The position numbers and the translations under genes are program-made. From the IMG/VR virus record IMGVR_UViG_3300025889_000849, positions 1 through 25,818 of that record: DNA of 25,818 nt. One strand, 5' to 3'. This DNA is from a virus. The stretch's first letter is position 1. Each line of letters starts with the position of its first letter. The notes beneath the pieces are model-generated. The model had not been told where the DNA came from and did no database searches. It saw only the letters and a list, made by a program, of their open reading frames with translations. Positions 1-8,105 of this stretch are shown piece after piece.

Positions 1-1603
1 AGCTGATCGTTGCGTTACTTTCGACGTTGCCGACCACCTGTAGGTTGCCGCTTGCGTCTAGTTTCATTTTGTTGTTACCGCCCGTGGCGAAGTACAGGGA
101 GCCGCCAGACTCTGTGATTGTCCAATCGCCGAGGTCTACTGTGGTGGCATTGAGTGTGCCAAAGGTAGGACTGTCGTTAGGCTGTACCGCACCGTTCAGC
201 TTGGTAAGCAGAGTGTCCGTGAGGTTGTTAGTGTCTGCCTCAGCAAACAGTGCTGTTTTAATCTCTGCCCCAGTTTGGTCTGCCGTAGCTCCGGTCTCAA
301 TGCCAGCCAGCTTAGTGAATTGGGCATCGGTGAAGGCATTGGCTTCAGTCTCATAGAGTGCCTTAATCTCTGCACCGGTTTGATCTGCTGTAGCACCGGA
401 CTCTACACCTGCAAGCTTAGTCTTCTCCGCATCGGTGTAGGCGTTGGTGTTAGCCTCGGCCTCGTACAGAGACTTAATCTCTGCCCCAGTTTGGTCTGCC
501 GTAGCTCCGGTCTCAATGCCAGCCAGCTTAGTGAATTGGGCATCGGTGAAGGCATTGGCTTCAGTCTCATAGAGTGCCTTAATCTCTGCACCGGTCATGT
601 CTCCGGTGGCTCCACTCTCGATACCTGCCAGCTTTGACTTCTCGGAGTCCGTAAAGGCATTGGTGTTTGCTTCAGCCTCGTAAGCTAACTTGATCTCTGC
701 ACCTGTCTGGTCCGCAGTGGCACCGGCTTCGATACCGTCTAGCTTTGAACCGTCAATGGCTAAGTCCCGTCCGTCTACCGTACCCGTTAAGGTGAGGTCC
801 CCGGTAATATCGAGGGTGTGACTAGACTCCCACTGGTCTAGGGTCTCGTTCCACTTCAAAGACGAATTGACAGAATCCGGACGGTACACAGACACACCAG
901 CTTCGTGGTTTTCCGTGTCAGCCGTGGCATTGGACCCAAGGGTAATGTTCTTATCACCTACGTCAACCGTCGTAGAGTTTACCGTTGTGGTCGTACCGTC
1001 TACTTGCAGGTCTCCAGCAATGATTACCTTGCCCGTGTTGTCCCCAATAGCAGCAGGGTCAATGGTAAATGTAGCAGGTCCCCCTAGATACCCCGTCAAG
1101 GTGGTATTTACAAAGGCAGGGCTGTCCGTGGTTGCTACACCTTGGTCCAGTGCCTTAACAGAAGCCTCAGAGGTCAACTCAGAGTCCATTACGGCCCCGG
1201 CTGCTGTGACATTAGCCGTGTCGGTTACATCTGCCCCAGCCTCAATACCTGCCAGCTTCGACTTCTCCGAGTCTGTGTAGGCATTGGTGTCAAGTTCTGC
1301 CTCATAGAGTGCCTTGATCTCAGCACCGGTCTGGTCAGCTGTAGCCCCAGCCTCAATACCTGCCAGCTTGGACGTATCCAAGACCAAGTCATAAGAGGCA
1401 CCGTTCCAACGGTAGTAATTCACCGTGTCTACGGCAAGGTAGAGGACAGCTGCCTCCCCTGTTGCTGGGAAGGAAGCAAGGTTGGAATACTCCACTACGG
1501 AGGTATAACCAGCACTGCCCCTCGGCCCAATCAGGTCTAGCACTGAAAGGGAGATGGGTGAACTTAGTTCTTCACTGGTTAAGATTAAGTCGTATTTTGG
1601 CAT
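1..1603 (-). CDS. Repetitive tail fibre/appendage protein, 3' end outside window
   Basis: The frame is open for 534 codons from the ATG at 1603 to the left edge, so the C-terminus is missing. Residues about 1-75 form a non-repetitive head that probably attaches to the tail tip. After that the protein carries seven KLxGIExGAT-type units, mostly spaced by stretches such as TGAEIKALYEAE and ending TDSEKS or TDAQFT. A middle segment, with the motif VDGTTTTVNSTTVDVGDKNI, interrupts the units. Repeats of this kind are common in fibres of marine phages, where they build long trimeric shafts. The start lies 3 nt past the stop of the preceding gene. It is the last gene of the tail cluster in the window, which fits a receptor-binding role. 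Fibre identity is inferred from repeats and position; no receptor-binding tip is visible. Confidence 0.8.
   Translation of the reverse strand, partial: MPKYDLILTSEELSSPISLSVLDLIGPRGSAGYTSVVEYSNLASFPATGEAAVLYLAVDTVNYYRWNGASYDLVLDTSKLAGIEAGATADQTGAEIKALYEAELDTNAYTDSEKSKLAGIEAGADVTDTANVTAAGAVMDSELTSEASVKALDQGVATTDSPAFVNTTLTGYLGGPATFTIDPAAIGDNTGKVIIAGDLQVDGTTTTVNSTTVDVGDKNITLGSNATADTENHEAGVSVYRPDSVNSSLKWNETLDQWESSHTLDITGDLTLTGTVDGRDLAIDGSKLDGIEAGATADQTGAEIKLAYEAEANTNAFTDSEKSKLAGIESGATGDMTGAEIKALYETEANAFTDAQFTKLAGIETGATADQTGAEIKSLYEAEANTNAYTDAEKTKLAGVESGATADQTGAEIKALYETEANAFTDAQFTKLAGIETGATADQTGAEIKTALFAEADTNNLTDTLLTKLNGAVQPNDSPTFGTLNATTVDLGDWTITESGGSLYFATGGNNKMKLDASGNLQVVGNVESNATIS
258..595 (-). 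repeat. Perfect 122-bp direct repeat inside the tail fibre gene
   Basis: Bases 258-379 and 474-595 are identical and 216 bp apart (72 codons). They encode two copies of the same shaft unit pair. Neighbouring units encode similar protein but have diverged in DNA, so this copy looks like a recent duplication or gene conversion. Confidence 0.9.
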
Positions 1604-1606
1604 GTG

Positions 1607-1945
1607 TCAAGCCCTCGTCACGTCTTTAATCACCTTAATCTTAAACGTCTCCGAAGAAGACACGTCAGAATCAGGCTCGGTAATTTGCAAATCGCAGTCG
1701 TAAGTCCTAGTGTCCCATTCGGATGTCTCTGTAGGGGAGGCTGTAAAAGAGAATTGCCCCTCCAGTGCATTTATGAGTGTGTAAGTCAGGTTCCCATCGA
1801 AGTTGTCTGTTACCAGAAGGGCATCCGTAGAGTCCCGGAGCTGGCTGGAGAAGGAGTACCCGGTGATGTTTTGGGCTACCCCGTCAACTTTAAGCTGGAA
1901 GGTTAGTTCTAGGGTGTCACCCCTTTTGTGAATGATTGTGGTCAT
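1607..1945 (-). CDS. Small tail/baseplate-associated protein
   Basis: A 112-aa beta-rich acidic protein. It opens with MTTIIHKRGDTLELTFQLKV and has the pattern of short phage tail-tip proteins resembling the N-terminal domain of BppU-type upper baseplate proteins: strand-rich, with a 'QNITGYSFSSQLRDS' stretch followed by T/D-rich strands. It sits directly between the distal tail protein and the fibre gene, with 3 nt to the fibre start, so it may link fibre to tail tip. The family assignment rests on overall pattern only; no catalytic motif is present and none would be expected. Confidence 0.55.
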   Translation of the reverse strand: MTTIIHKRGDTLELTFQLKVDGVAQNITGYSFSSQLRDSTDALLVTDNFDGNLTYTLINALEGQFSFTASPTETSEWDTRTYDCDLQITEPDSDVSSSETFKIKVIKDVTRA

Positions 1946-1946
1946 T

Positions 1947-2582
1947 TTACGTTATTACCTCTACTGCATCAAATGAAATGCCGTAAATACTGGCATTATT
2001 AATAGACCAGTCAGAGACAGGGCTACCAAGACGGAATAAGCCTTTTGCATCCTCCACCACTACAGCCTCAGAAAGGCTTACTGTCCTCCGAACGTCTGGC
2101 CATACGTCAAAGGTGGCCTCACCAGATACGTCAGAGTTCACTTGCTCTAGGACTTTGTGAAGGGTGGAGGTGGCCCCGGAACCCAGTTGGATGTAGTCGC
2201 CCCTCTCAAGGTATCCCGTCTCACTGACTGGGAGCCCCGACAAGTGTACCGAGTTTTCCCCTGCAGACATGGCCGTAGCTATAACAGGAGTCCCCGGTGT
2301 GGCTGAGGCCGTGCCTCTTGCTGTGGAGGCATTAGGGTCTCCAAGGAGGAAGGTTCCGACCTGCCCCCGTAAGGACAACAGAAAGGCATTCCACTCTTCG
2401 GCCTTATCCCTACGGATAGCCGGTATGGAGACACTAGCCTCCCACCGTTGACCGGCATGAGCCACCACTTGCTGTTTCAAGGTGAAGGGGGACTGGGTGA
2501 GTGAAACCACGTTCTTAGCCCGTAGTTCAATGTCCCCAATCCCTATGGTTGTCGGAATGGACAAGGGGTAAGTGATAGCCAT
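1947..2582 (-). CDS. Putative distal tail / minor tail protein
   Basis: A 211-aa protein whose ATG overlaps the tape measure stop as TAATG. Residues about 50-85 contain an arginine/tryptophan-rich stretch ending in VGTFLLGDPNA, a pattern I associate with small tail-tip proteins of marine and alphaproteobacterial siphophages. The position right after the tape measure gene is where siphophages encode the distal tail protein that caps the tube and holds the baseplate. There are no signal peptide or membrane segments. Function is inferred mainly from gene order. Confidence 0.55.
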   Translation of the reverse strand: MAITYPLSIPTTIGIGDIELRAKNVVSLTQSPFTLKQQVVAHAGQRWEASVSIPAIRRDKAEEWNAFLLSLRGQVGTFLLGDPNASTARGTASATPGTPVIATAMSAGENSVHLSGLPVSETGYLERGDYIQLGSGATSTLHKVLEQVNSDVSGEATFDVWPDVRRTVSLSEAVVVEDAKGLFRLGSPVSDWSINNASIYGISFDAVEVIT

Positions 2583-4717
2583 TAGCCGAATACCTTCCTG
2601 ATACTACCACCCCTTTGGCGGCTGTTGATAATACTGCGTTCAGTAATCTTCGCAATCTTGGGGGCCTCGGAAGCAATGATTCTCTTTACCGAGTCGTCAC
2701 CGTTAGCAGAGAAGTTGAAGGATTGGTTTATGACCACCTGACCACTGCCTCCGTTCATTGCCACACCCAGCTTGCCATCGGCTCCCCGGCGTAGGGGTAG
2801 GATTGCCTCCGGTCCAGCTTCACCCATGACACCCCGGCGTCCGTTGGTCATACCGAAACGGGTAGCACGGTTCACCACCCCACCGATTGCAAATTCTTCC
2901 TCCTCTGGGTAATTGTGCATAGCCCAAAACTCATTGGCTGCAAAGTCCCCACCGTAACGGGGAGCTGTGGAGAATGGCCGTATGTCTACACCTTGGGACT
3001 TAAAGAAGTCCCGTAAAAGTTCTGCATTTGCATTCAGGGCTTCGGTGTTGGCCTCTTGTGCCTCTCTAGCTCTCTTTGCAGCTTCTCTAGCCTCTTGTTG
3101 GGCGATAATGTCTTTCATTATCTCCTCTTGAAGGGCGGTGTTGGTTTCCGTAATGACGTGCTGATATTCCTCGAAAATGGAATACAGTTCGTCAATATCT
3201 ACAGTCCCCTCTTGGATAGCTGTCTCTACGGCTTCGGTTTGCTCTTGAATAAGCCCCTGAATCCAAACCGACTCTTGCTCTGTGGCCCTAGCCATAGCTG
3301 CTTCCACGTCAACAGAAAGCCCGTCGTAGAAACGGTCCTTGAAGTCAGAGAACATTTCACCCAGTTCAAACTGAGTCTCAGAGCTGGCTACGACCTCATC
3401 CGTAAGGTCTGTTATTGCCTCTGCTAATTTATCGGCTTGCTCATAACCCTTGGCTACATGGTCGTCGGACCTTGCGCCATGGCTTGCCCAAAATTCATTA
3501 GCTGCAAAGTCTCCACCATAACGAGGAGCCGAAATGAAGGGAGCTGAACGGATGCCATGGGATTCAAAGTAAGCCTTCAGGCCATCCTCTACACCCATCT
3601 TTACGTCATTTGCGGCATAGCCTTTGGTTACATAGTCATCCGAGGAGGCATCATGGCTTGCCCAAAATTCATTAGCTGCAAAGTCTCCACCATAACGAGG
3701 AGCCGAAATGAAGGGAGCTGAACGGATGCCATGGGATTCAAAGTAAGCCTTCAACGGGTCCTTTGCTGTTTTACCGTCCCTACGACGTACCAAACCGGAA
3801 CGGTCACGGGCAACAGTGGCAGACTCGTCTACACCGTAGCCCAAGGCTGCATCCAGCTTTGCCTGATTCATTTCTACCGATGCAAGAAATTCGGTAATGG
3901 AATCACCGAACTCCCGTAGCTTTTCGATCTTCTTTTTGTCTAGGTTCAGGCTACCTTCCAACTGTTGCTCCAGAACGACGTTGACCGTTTTCAAGGTGTC
4001 AACCATGTCCTTGACACTGGAAGTATCTACCTCGTCAACTTCGGAAAGGTACTTCAGAGCCACCTTCATAGACTCAAGCCTAGCCGCCTCCTCTGGGCCA
4101 CGGGAACCGGCAAACTCGTACCGTTTCACCAAAGTCTCCATATGCCCGAAAAGACCCGACATAACCTTTGTGGCGTCTTTGGAGGCAACGGAAACATCAT
4201 ACTGCAAAGACCGTTGAGCAAAGGCAGAAACCTCCCTACCCAAGTCTACGTCCCCACCGGTGAGGCTCTGGTAGTTCTCAAAGGAGCTAATTACGGAGTC
4301 AATGCCAGCTGCAGCCTTTTCCACAGAGGAACCAAAGTCTTTAAACAACCCGGTGTGTTCAATTATTTTAGGACCAAGGGCAACCAAACCCGCAGTTACC
4401 GCCGGAATCATTATAGCCCCAATGGGGCCCAAACTTCCACCCAGCCCGGCCACAAAGTCAATAAAGGCGTCCTGTGGGGCAGCACCACCTGCCATTTGCT
4501 CAAACATCATTCCGAGGGAGCCGGTCGTATCGTCTACGGTGTCCTTAAAAGAGAACGTGTTTCTTTGCAGGTTCCCGGACGGAGAAAAGGCAGTAGCCAT
4601 GTCTGAGGCATTGGAACCTGTCTTTTTAGCAGCTACCTCCAGCTTCTCTAAGCTGTCTGTGGCCTTCTGGATTTTACCGTCGTCGTCTACGTCGATTATG
4701 AGCTTAATGTCTGCCAT
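2582..4717 (-). CDS. Tail tape measure protein
   Basis: A 711-aa protein that sets tail length and is ejected during infection. Residues 12-35 are charged and helical. Residues about 85-116 are a Gly/Ala-rich hydrophobic segment, long helical stretches follow, and the C-terminus has the tape-measure signature GGVVNRATRFGM...GEAGPEAILPL. A roughly 33-residue motif (LKAYFESHGIRSAPF...FAANEFWASH) occurs nearly identically at about 322-355 and 380-413, and in diverged form at about 570-600. It lies just after the frameshifted chaperone pair, the usual order. At about 1.5 angstrom per residue, a known rule for tape measures, the tail would be near 100 nm (inference). Confidence 0.9.
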   Translation of the reverse strand: MADIKLIIDVDDDGKIQKATDSLEKLEVAAKKTGSNASDMATAFSPSGNLQRNTFSFKDTVDDTTGSLGMMFEQMAGGAAPQDAFIDFVAGLGGSLGPIGAIMIPAVTAGLVALGPKIIEHTGLFKDFGSSVEKAAAGIDSVISSFENYQSLTGGDVDLGREVSAFAQRSLQYDVSVASKDATKVMSGLFGHMETLVKRYEFAGSRGPEEAARLESMKVALKYLSEVDEVDTSSVKDMVDTLKTVNVVLEQQLEGSLNLDKKKIEKLREFGDSITEFLASVEMNQAKLDAALGYGVDESATVARDRSGLVRRRDGKTAKDPLKAYFESHGIRSAPFISAPRYGGDFAANEFWASHDASSDDYVTKGYAANDVKMGVEDGLKAYFESHGIRSAPFISAPRYGGDFAANEFWASHGARSDDHVAKGYEQADKLAEAITDLTDEVVASSETQFELGEMFSDFKDRFYDGLSVDVEAAMARATEQESVWIQGLIQEQTEAVETAIQEGTVDIDELYSIFEEYQHVITETNTALQEEIMKDIIAQQEAREAAKRAREAQEANTEALNANAELLRDFFKSQGVDIRPFSTAPRYGGDFAANEFWAMHNYPEEEEFAIGGVVNRATRFGMTNGRRGVMGEAGPEAILPLRRGADGKLGVAMNGGSGQVVINQSFNFSANGDDSVKRIIASEAPKIAKITERSIINSRQRGGSIRKVFG
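3478..3753 (-). repeat. Perfect 102-bp direct repeat inside the tape measure gene
   Basis: Bases 3478-3579 and 3652-3753 are identical with a 174-bp offset (58 codons). A third, diverged copy lies near 2920-3015. Each encodes the YFESHGIRSAPF...NEFWASH motif. Confidence 0.9.
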
Positions 4718-4721
4718 TCGG

Positions 4722-5449
4722 CTAAGTCCTCAAGTAAATTCGGTCCAGTCTTTGCAGGACCTCTACGTCTCTGGGAGACAGGGGAACTCCCATGAGGGAA
4801 ACCCAGCTGTGTATGGTGTTGTAAGTGAGGGGTTCGGGGCCATTTCTCCCCAAGGTCCTACCGGCGTTCAAAGAAGAAAAGGCAGACCAGAGGTGGGCCA
4901 AAAGTTGCGGAAAAGGTGGTCCCACTAATTCTTTCGGCTTTACTCCTGTCTGCCTTTCTACTTGCATGAGGTGGCTCTTTTTTGTAGTTCCACCAACGTC
5001 CGAGTTTAATTCGAAGTGCCAAGAGGCATAAGCTTCGAGTTCCTTGGTCAGCCCTTCATAAAATTTAGGCTGTCGTCAATGGCTGACTCAATTTGCTTTT
5101 TCATCCAGAAACAGTCCTTGTAAACCCCCAAGGCTCTCTCAAAAGTAAGTCGTGGTTTAACTCCGTCGTAGGTAATGTCCCACTTCTTAGTGATACGGGC
5201 CATTAGCTCGATACCAGAGTCTTGCTGTTCTAGGAATTGCTGGCTTTTCTTTCCACCCTTCTGGTTTCTGGCAATCTGTAGCTCTGCTTGCTCAAAGAGT
5301 GCAGCCCGGTATTCTTTGGTGTGAGGAGCATGTACGGTGATTGTCATTTCCTCGTCACTGTCCCCGTTCATCAAGGTTTCCCCTGTGTTGGGGTGAACAA
5401 GAACAACCTCAATTTCGTCTGACTTAGGTGTCAGGTCTTTTAAATCCAT
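4722..5449 (-). CDS. Tail assembly chaperone, -1 frameshift fusion (gpGT-like)
   Basis: The frame after the short chaperone is open from 5075 to the TAG at 4722 and has no good start of its own near its beginning. A slip at AAATTTT (5066-5060) joins the first 130 residues of the short chaperone to 112 further residues, giving about 242 aa. The extension begins YEGLTKELEAYASWHFELN and continues through the ATG at 4967, which would otherwise look like a separate 81-aa gene. In lambda and most siphophages the equivalent gpGT binds tape measure and tube subunits during tail assembly. The extension ends 5 nt before the tape measure ATG. No protein match to a named chaperone could be run. Confidence 0.85.
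5011..5066 (-). promoter_or_regulatory. Programmed -1 frameshift signal: slippery AAATTTT plus stem-loop
   Basis: On the transcript the heptamer A AAT TTT (5066-5060) is in the correct phase of the short chaperone, the X XXY YYZ form in which both tRNAs can re-pair one base back. Twenty-one bases downstream, 5038-5011 folds as TCGAAG, CTTA bulge, TGCC, loop TCTT, GGCA, CTTCGA. That is ten base pairs in two stacked stems and a plausible stimulator. The -1 frame is open from 5075 onward. Confidence 0.87.
5048..5449 (-). CDS. Tail assembly chaperone, short form (gpG-like)
   Basis: A 133-aa acidic, helical protein between the tube and tape measure genes, the standard place for gpG-type chaperones. 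It starts with MDLKDLTPKSDEIEVVLVHP, a strand-rich head, followed by helices with a KEYRAALFEQAELQIARNQK stretch. Normal termination at TGA 5050-5048 gives this short, more abundant form; slippage three codons before gives the long form. Identity rests on position, size and the frameshift arrangement. Confidence 0.85.
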   Translation of the reverse strand: MDLKDLTPKSDEIEVVLVHPNTGETLMNGDSDEEMTITVHAPHTKEYRAALFEQAELQIARNQKGGKKSQQFLEQQDSGIELMARITKKWDITYDGVKPRLTFERALGVYKDCFWMKKQIESAIDDSLNFMKG

Positions 5450-5516
5450 CTGTCGGGTCCTTAGTTCGGGTCAGGTTGAAAGAGAGGGGAGCCACCCGAC
5501 AAGCTCTCCCTCCCTA

Positions 5517-5529
5517 CCGGCTAGGCCGG
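5517..5529 (-). other. Small hairpin after the tail tube gene
   Basis: CCGGC-CTA-GCCGG begins 3 nt after the tube stop codon, in the 83-nt gap before the chaperone start. A G-rich stretch follows with no T-run, so it is not a clear intrinsic terminator. It may protect or process the abundant tube message. I see no gene in 5450-5532. Confidence 0.35.
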
Positions 5530-5532
5530 ATT

Positions 5533-6453
5533 CTATGCTGTGGTAATGGTCAGGTTAGTGGCTTCGGTGGTGTCGTACAGGGACACAAACGGAAGGGAGA
5601 TAACCCGAGAAGTGGCAGAGGACACCGGTACGTTAGCACCGTTAATCTTTACCCGTGGGAAAAGGAACGTCATAGAGTTCCCGGTTGGGTCTGCTACTGA
5701 TACTTCGATACCACTTTCCACTTCGTTGATGAAACGATTGATCAAGGTGTCATCCTCAAAGTAGGCCGTGATGGTCCCTTCAACTACGGCTCGTCCAAAC
5801 TGCAAGGATGGAGCTGCGTCGTCTCCTACGACAAACGTAGGGCTGAAGGAATTGCTTACGGAGAAGTTCATACCAGTCACAATGGACAGGGCAGAGGATG
5901 CATTAATTGCAGTCACACCGTCGTCAGCTACCTTGATGTCACCAGAGTAAGAGTCAAACGGCTCTGCAATCGTTGCAGAATCTACAGTCTTTTCGGTGGT
6001 AGAGATGGTCATGTCCTTCCCTACCATGTCAAAGTTTGCAGTAACCATTTGGTTAGGGGAGATAGAAACGGACATGGTGGAGACCGTCATGCCGGTAAAT
6101 ACACGGGACTGGTCAATGTCTGCTGCGTAGTCCTCGATAGAGAAATACTTAGGAGTAGTACCGACCTTGGCTACACCGACAATGAACGAGGAACAAAGGG
6201 CCGATTCGATGAACGGGTCAAAAGCTTGGTCCCGGAGGTCTACGGAGATAGAGCCAGCTGCAGAACGGTTGCCGTGACGGTCAACACGGGCCATGCGATC
6301 TGGTTGGATTTCGTTACCCTGTACCCGTTGCTTTGACAGGTTCAGGCTGTGGGAGTTGTAGGGGAGGCTGGTAAAGTTTCCTACCGGCGTAGTCCCAAAG
6401 GTACTCTCTGCAATGTAAGAGAGACCGGAACGGGAACCCTGTGCAAAAGCCAT
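5533..6453 (-). CDS. Major tail (tube) protein
   Basis: A 306-aa protein that should polymerise as hexameric rings into the tail tube. It starts MAFAQGSRSGLSYIAESTFG and then TTPVGNFTSLPYNSHSLN, an opening typical of phage tail tube proteins, in which the N-terminal strand docks on the neighbouring ring. The rest is strand-rich with many Ser/Thr/Val, ending in a long Asp/Thr-rich domain. It sits between a tail-terminator-like gene and the frameshifted chaperones, as in most siphophages. A strong family resemblance plus position supports the call. Confidence 0.85.
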   Translation of the reverse strand: MAFAQGSRSGLSYIAESTFGTTPVGNFTSLPYNSHSLNLSKQRVQGNEIQPDRMARVDRHGNRSAAGSISVDLRDQAFDPFIESALCSSFIVGVAKVGTTPKYFSIEDYAADIDQSRVFTGMTVSTMSVSISPNQMVTANFDMVGKDMTISTTEKTVDSATIAEPFDSYSGDIKVADDGVTAINASSALSIVTGMNFSVSNSFSPTFVVGDDAAPSLQFGRAVVEGTITAYFEDDTLINRFINEVESGIEVSVADPTGNSMTFLFPRVKINGANVPVSSATSRVISLPFVSLYDTTEATNLTITTA

Positions 6454-6465
6454 TTTGGATTTTCC

Positions 6466-6888
6466 TTATTTGTAAACGTAAAACCCGATATTCACCGGGA
6501 TATAGTAAAAGGCCCCCTCAAGGAACCCCGCCTCTCTTTCGGCGTAGTCAACAGAGACGTTGGTAGTCACTGTGTCGGAATTGGTGTAGGATATGCTGGA
6601 AGTGGCGGGAAACCCGTCAAGGATTAACTCTGCCAATTCGTCACAGGCACCGGGTCCAGAACCCTCCGGAGAGTAGCAGATGACCCGAAAGATGCCCTCG
6701 TATCGTTCTTGAGGGTTTAACCCCCGGACTGCAGGTTTCTTCTCGGTGGGGAGTAGAATAGCCTCTACATATGCCGATTGTGCCGAAGGGTTATACTTCA
6801 GGTTTTCGTAGGAAATGTCCGGAATACCCGTAAGCCCTGCAAGTTGTGTCTCGAATGCAGCCCGTATGTCTCTAAAAACATTAGCCAT
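6466..6888 (-). CDS. Tail terminator-like protein (DUF4128-type)
   Basis: I chose the ATG at 6888 (140 aa) because AGGAGG lies at 6898-6893, 4 nt upstream. A longer frame from 6909 would lack this site. The start overlaps the previous stop by 8 nt. The protein runs MANVFRDIRAAFETQLAGL, an N-terminal helix followed by strands with RGLNPQERYEGIFRVICY. This is the pattern of small neck proteins that cap the tail tube and bind the head connector. It lies next to the tube gene in the order expected for a terminator (lambda U-like). Function is inferred from this pattern and order. Confidence 0.7.
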   Translation of the reverse strand: MANVFRDIRAAFETQLAGLTGIPDISYENLKYNPSAQSAYVEAILLPTEKKPAVRGLNPQERYEGIFRVICYSPEGSGPGACDELAELILDGFPATSSISYTNSDTVTTNVSVDYAEREAGFLEGAFYYIPVNIGFYVYK

Positions 6889-7294
6889 GAATCCTCCTAG
6901 CCCGTGCAATTACTGCATGGTTCTTGTCTACAGGCACGGCATGAGGGGAACCATTCACAAAGTAGAAAGTACCTGCCGATGTCCCCAGTTGCCTCCGAAA
7001 GGAGAACCTTTTCTTTAACCTTCCGATGTCGTAGACCACGTTTCCCAAGGCATCCCCTCTGGTCTTTGCTGGCCAAGGTGAGGAAGTCCTACCTTTAGAG
7101 GACTCGTACCTCAAAGCTGAAGGGCTGTTGCTGACGGACCAAGACGTAACAAAAGCCCCGGTGTCTACAGGGCTGTACTTAATCAGTGTCTCTGCGACCT
7201 CTACCAGCTTCTCTGCTACTTGGTTCTCTGCAATGTCAGAGATACTGTCTATTTTTTCCTGAAGGCTACGGGATATTTCAATGCTTCCGGCCAT
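6881..7294 (-). CDS. HK97 gp10-like neck/tail component
   Basis: A 137-aa protein. It has an N-terminal helical segment and then the core motif SPVDTGAFVTSW at about 41-52, characteristic of the HK97 gp10-like family of tail-completion proteins. The C-terminal YFVNGSPHAVPVD segment is the usual 'N-x-x-P-H/Y-A' element of the family. Basic residues cluster at the C-terminus (HAVIARARRIHG). The start overlaps the upstream stop by one base, suggesting coupled translation. The family is known to act between head connector and tail. Confidence 0.75.
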   Translation of the reverse strand: MAGSIEISRSLQEKIDSISDIAENQVAEKLVEVAETLIKYSPVDTGAFVTSWSVSNSPSALRYESSKGRTSSPWPAKTRGDALGNVVYDIGRLKKRFSFRRQLGTSAGTFYFVNGSPHAVPVDKNHAVIARARRIHG

Positions 7295-7638
7295 TAAATG
7301 TGTACCTCGCAGAGATAAACCACCGGGTTCCCCCGGCTATCAATCGTCCGGACGGAGCTTATCTCCCCGTAGCCGGAAATGCTGTCACCGTCCTCCGGGA
7401 CAAACTGTAGACCCACAGACGAAACGGCCAAGTTTCTTACCGTCTTTGTGGTCTTGGAGGCACTGGTAGGTCCCTCGGTGTCCGAGTAAAAGTAACCGGT
7501 AAACGTGTAATTTCTAGTAGAAGACCCGGTGACGGTCCCTGTAGAAGGGTCGTAGGAGCCATCTGTAGTCACCTTTGTAACCGTTAGCTGCTGTCCGAAG
7601 TCTGAGATAAGCCTGTCAAAGTCAGAGGGGTTTATCAT
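7294..7638 (-). CDS. Putative head closure (stopper) protein
   Basis: A 114-aa strand-rich protein between the connector adaptor and the gp10-like gene, where siphophages encode the head-tail stopper. It begins with a short helix (MINPSDFDRLISDFGQQL), followed by strands rich in Thr/Ser/Tyr and a final 'VVYLCEVHI' strand. The layout matches head-tail joining proteins in length and order. No diagnostic residue is visible, so this is a position-based call. Confidence 0.55.
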   Translation of the reverse strand: MINPSDFDRLISDFGQQLTVTKVTTDGSYDPSTGTVTGSSTRNYTFTGYFYSDTEGPTSASKTTKTVRNLAVSSVGLQFVPEDGDSISGYGEISSVRTIDSRGNPVVYLCEVHI

Positions 7639-7646
7639 AGCTTACC

Positions 7647-8105
7647 CTACTCGTAGTCTGCTGAGTTATCGTAACCCGGAGGGTTCCAGAAACGGTCCCT
7701 CTTAAATGCAGGGTCAACCCGGTCTGTCAGCTGTCTGGCTGTAGTGATCGAAGACTGACTAATTCCACCTGCTGAGAACCCAAGTCCGGACTGCTTCTTT
7801 GCTTCGGACTCTAGTGTGTCTGCAAGAGACAGGTAATGAGACTGAAGCATGGAATATTTGGCATCCAAGGCACCCGAGATATTTACGTCAATCTTACGGC
7901 TGTACTTGCTGGCAATGGCCCGACAAATGTAGGCTGAGGTGTAATGGATGTTGTCCGAGTTCTGGGAGAGTGCAAAAACAATCTCATCGTCGTAGACTTG
8001 AACGTCCGTAGAGTCGGTGTCGCCTACGAGAAAACGAACGGCGTTCTTCCTGCCGGTTGCGGTAGCTATCCCGAGGTCGTCAATGTCGTAGGTAAAGTCT
8101 GACAC
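7647..8105 (-). CDS. Putative head-tail connector adaptor
   Basis: A 152-aa mainly helical protein starting at GTG 8105, with GGAG 8 nt upstream and TAGTG overlap with the previous stop. It opens with a VRFLVGDTDSTDVQVYDDEI segment, followed by helices (ALSQNSDNIHYTSAYICRAI). Adaptors of the HK97 gp6 type have this 'VR..LGD......F.DEEI' opening and attach under the portal. The C-terminal half has Ala/Ser/Gln-rich helices and a proline-rich end. Order and motif agree. Confidence 0.7.
   Translation of the reverse strand: MSDFTYDIDDLGIATATGRKNAVRFLVGDTDSTDVQVYDDEIVFALSQNSDNIHYTSAYICRAIASKYSRKIDVNISGALDAKYSMLQSHYLSLADTLESEAKKQSGLGFSAGGISQSSITTARQLTDRVDPAFKRDRFWNPPGYDNSADYE

Noticed and set aside
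4722-4967. A separate 81-aa gene starting at ATG 4967
   Set aside because: The frame continues upstream with normal-looking protein sequence to 5075 and is reached by the frameshift, so this Met is internal.
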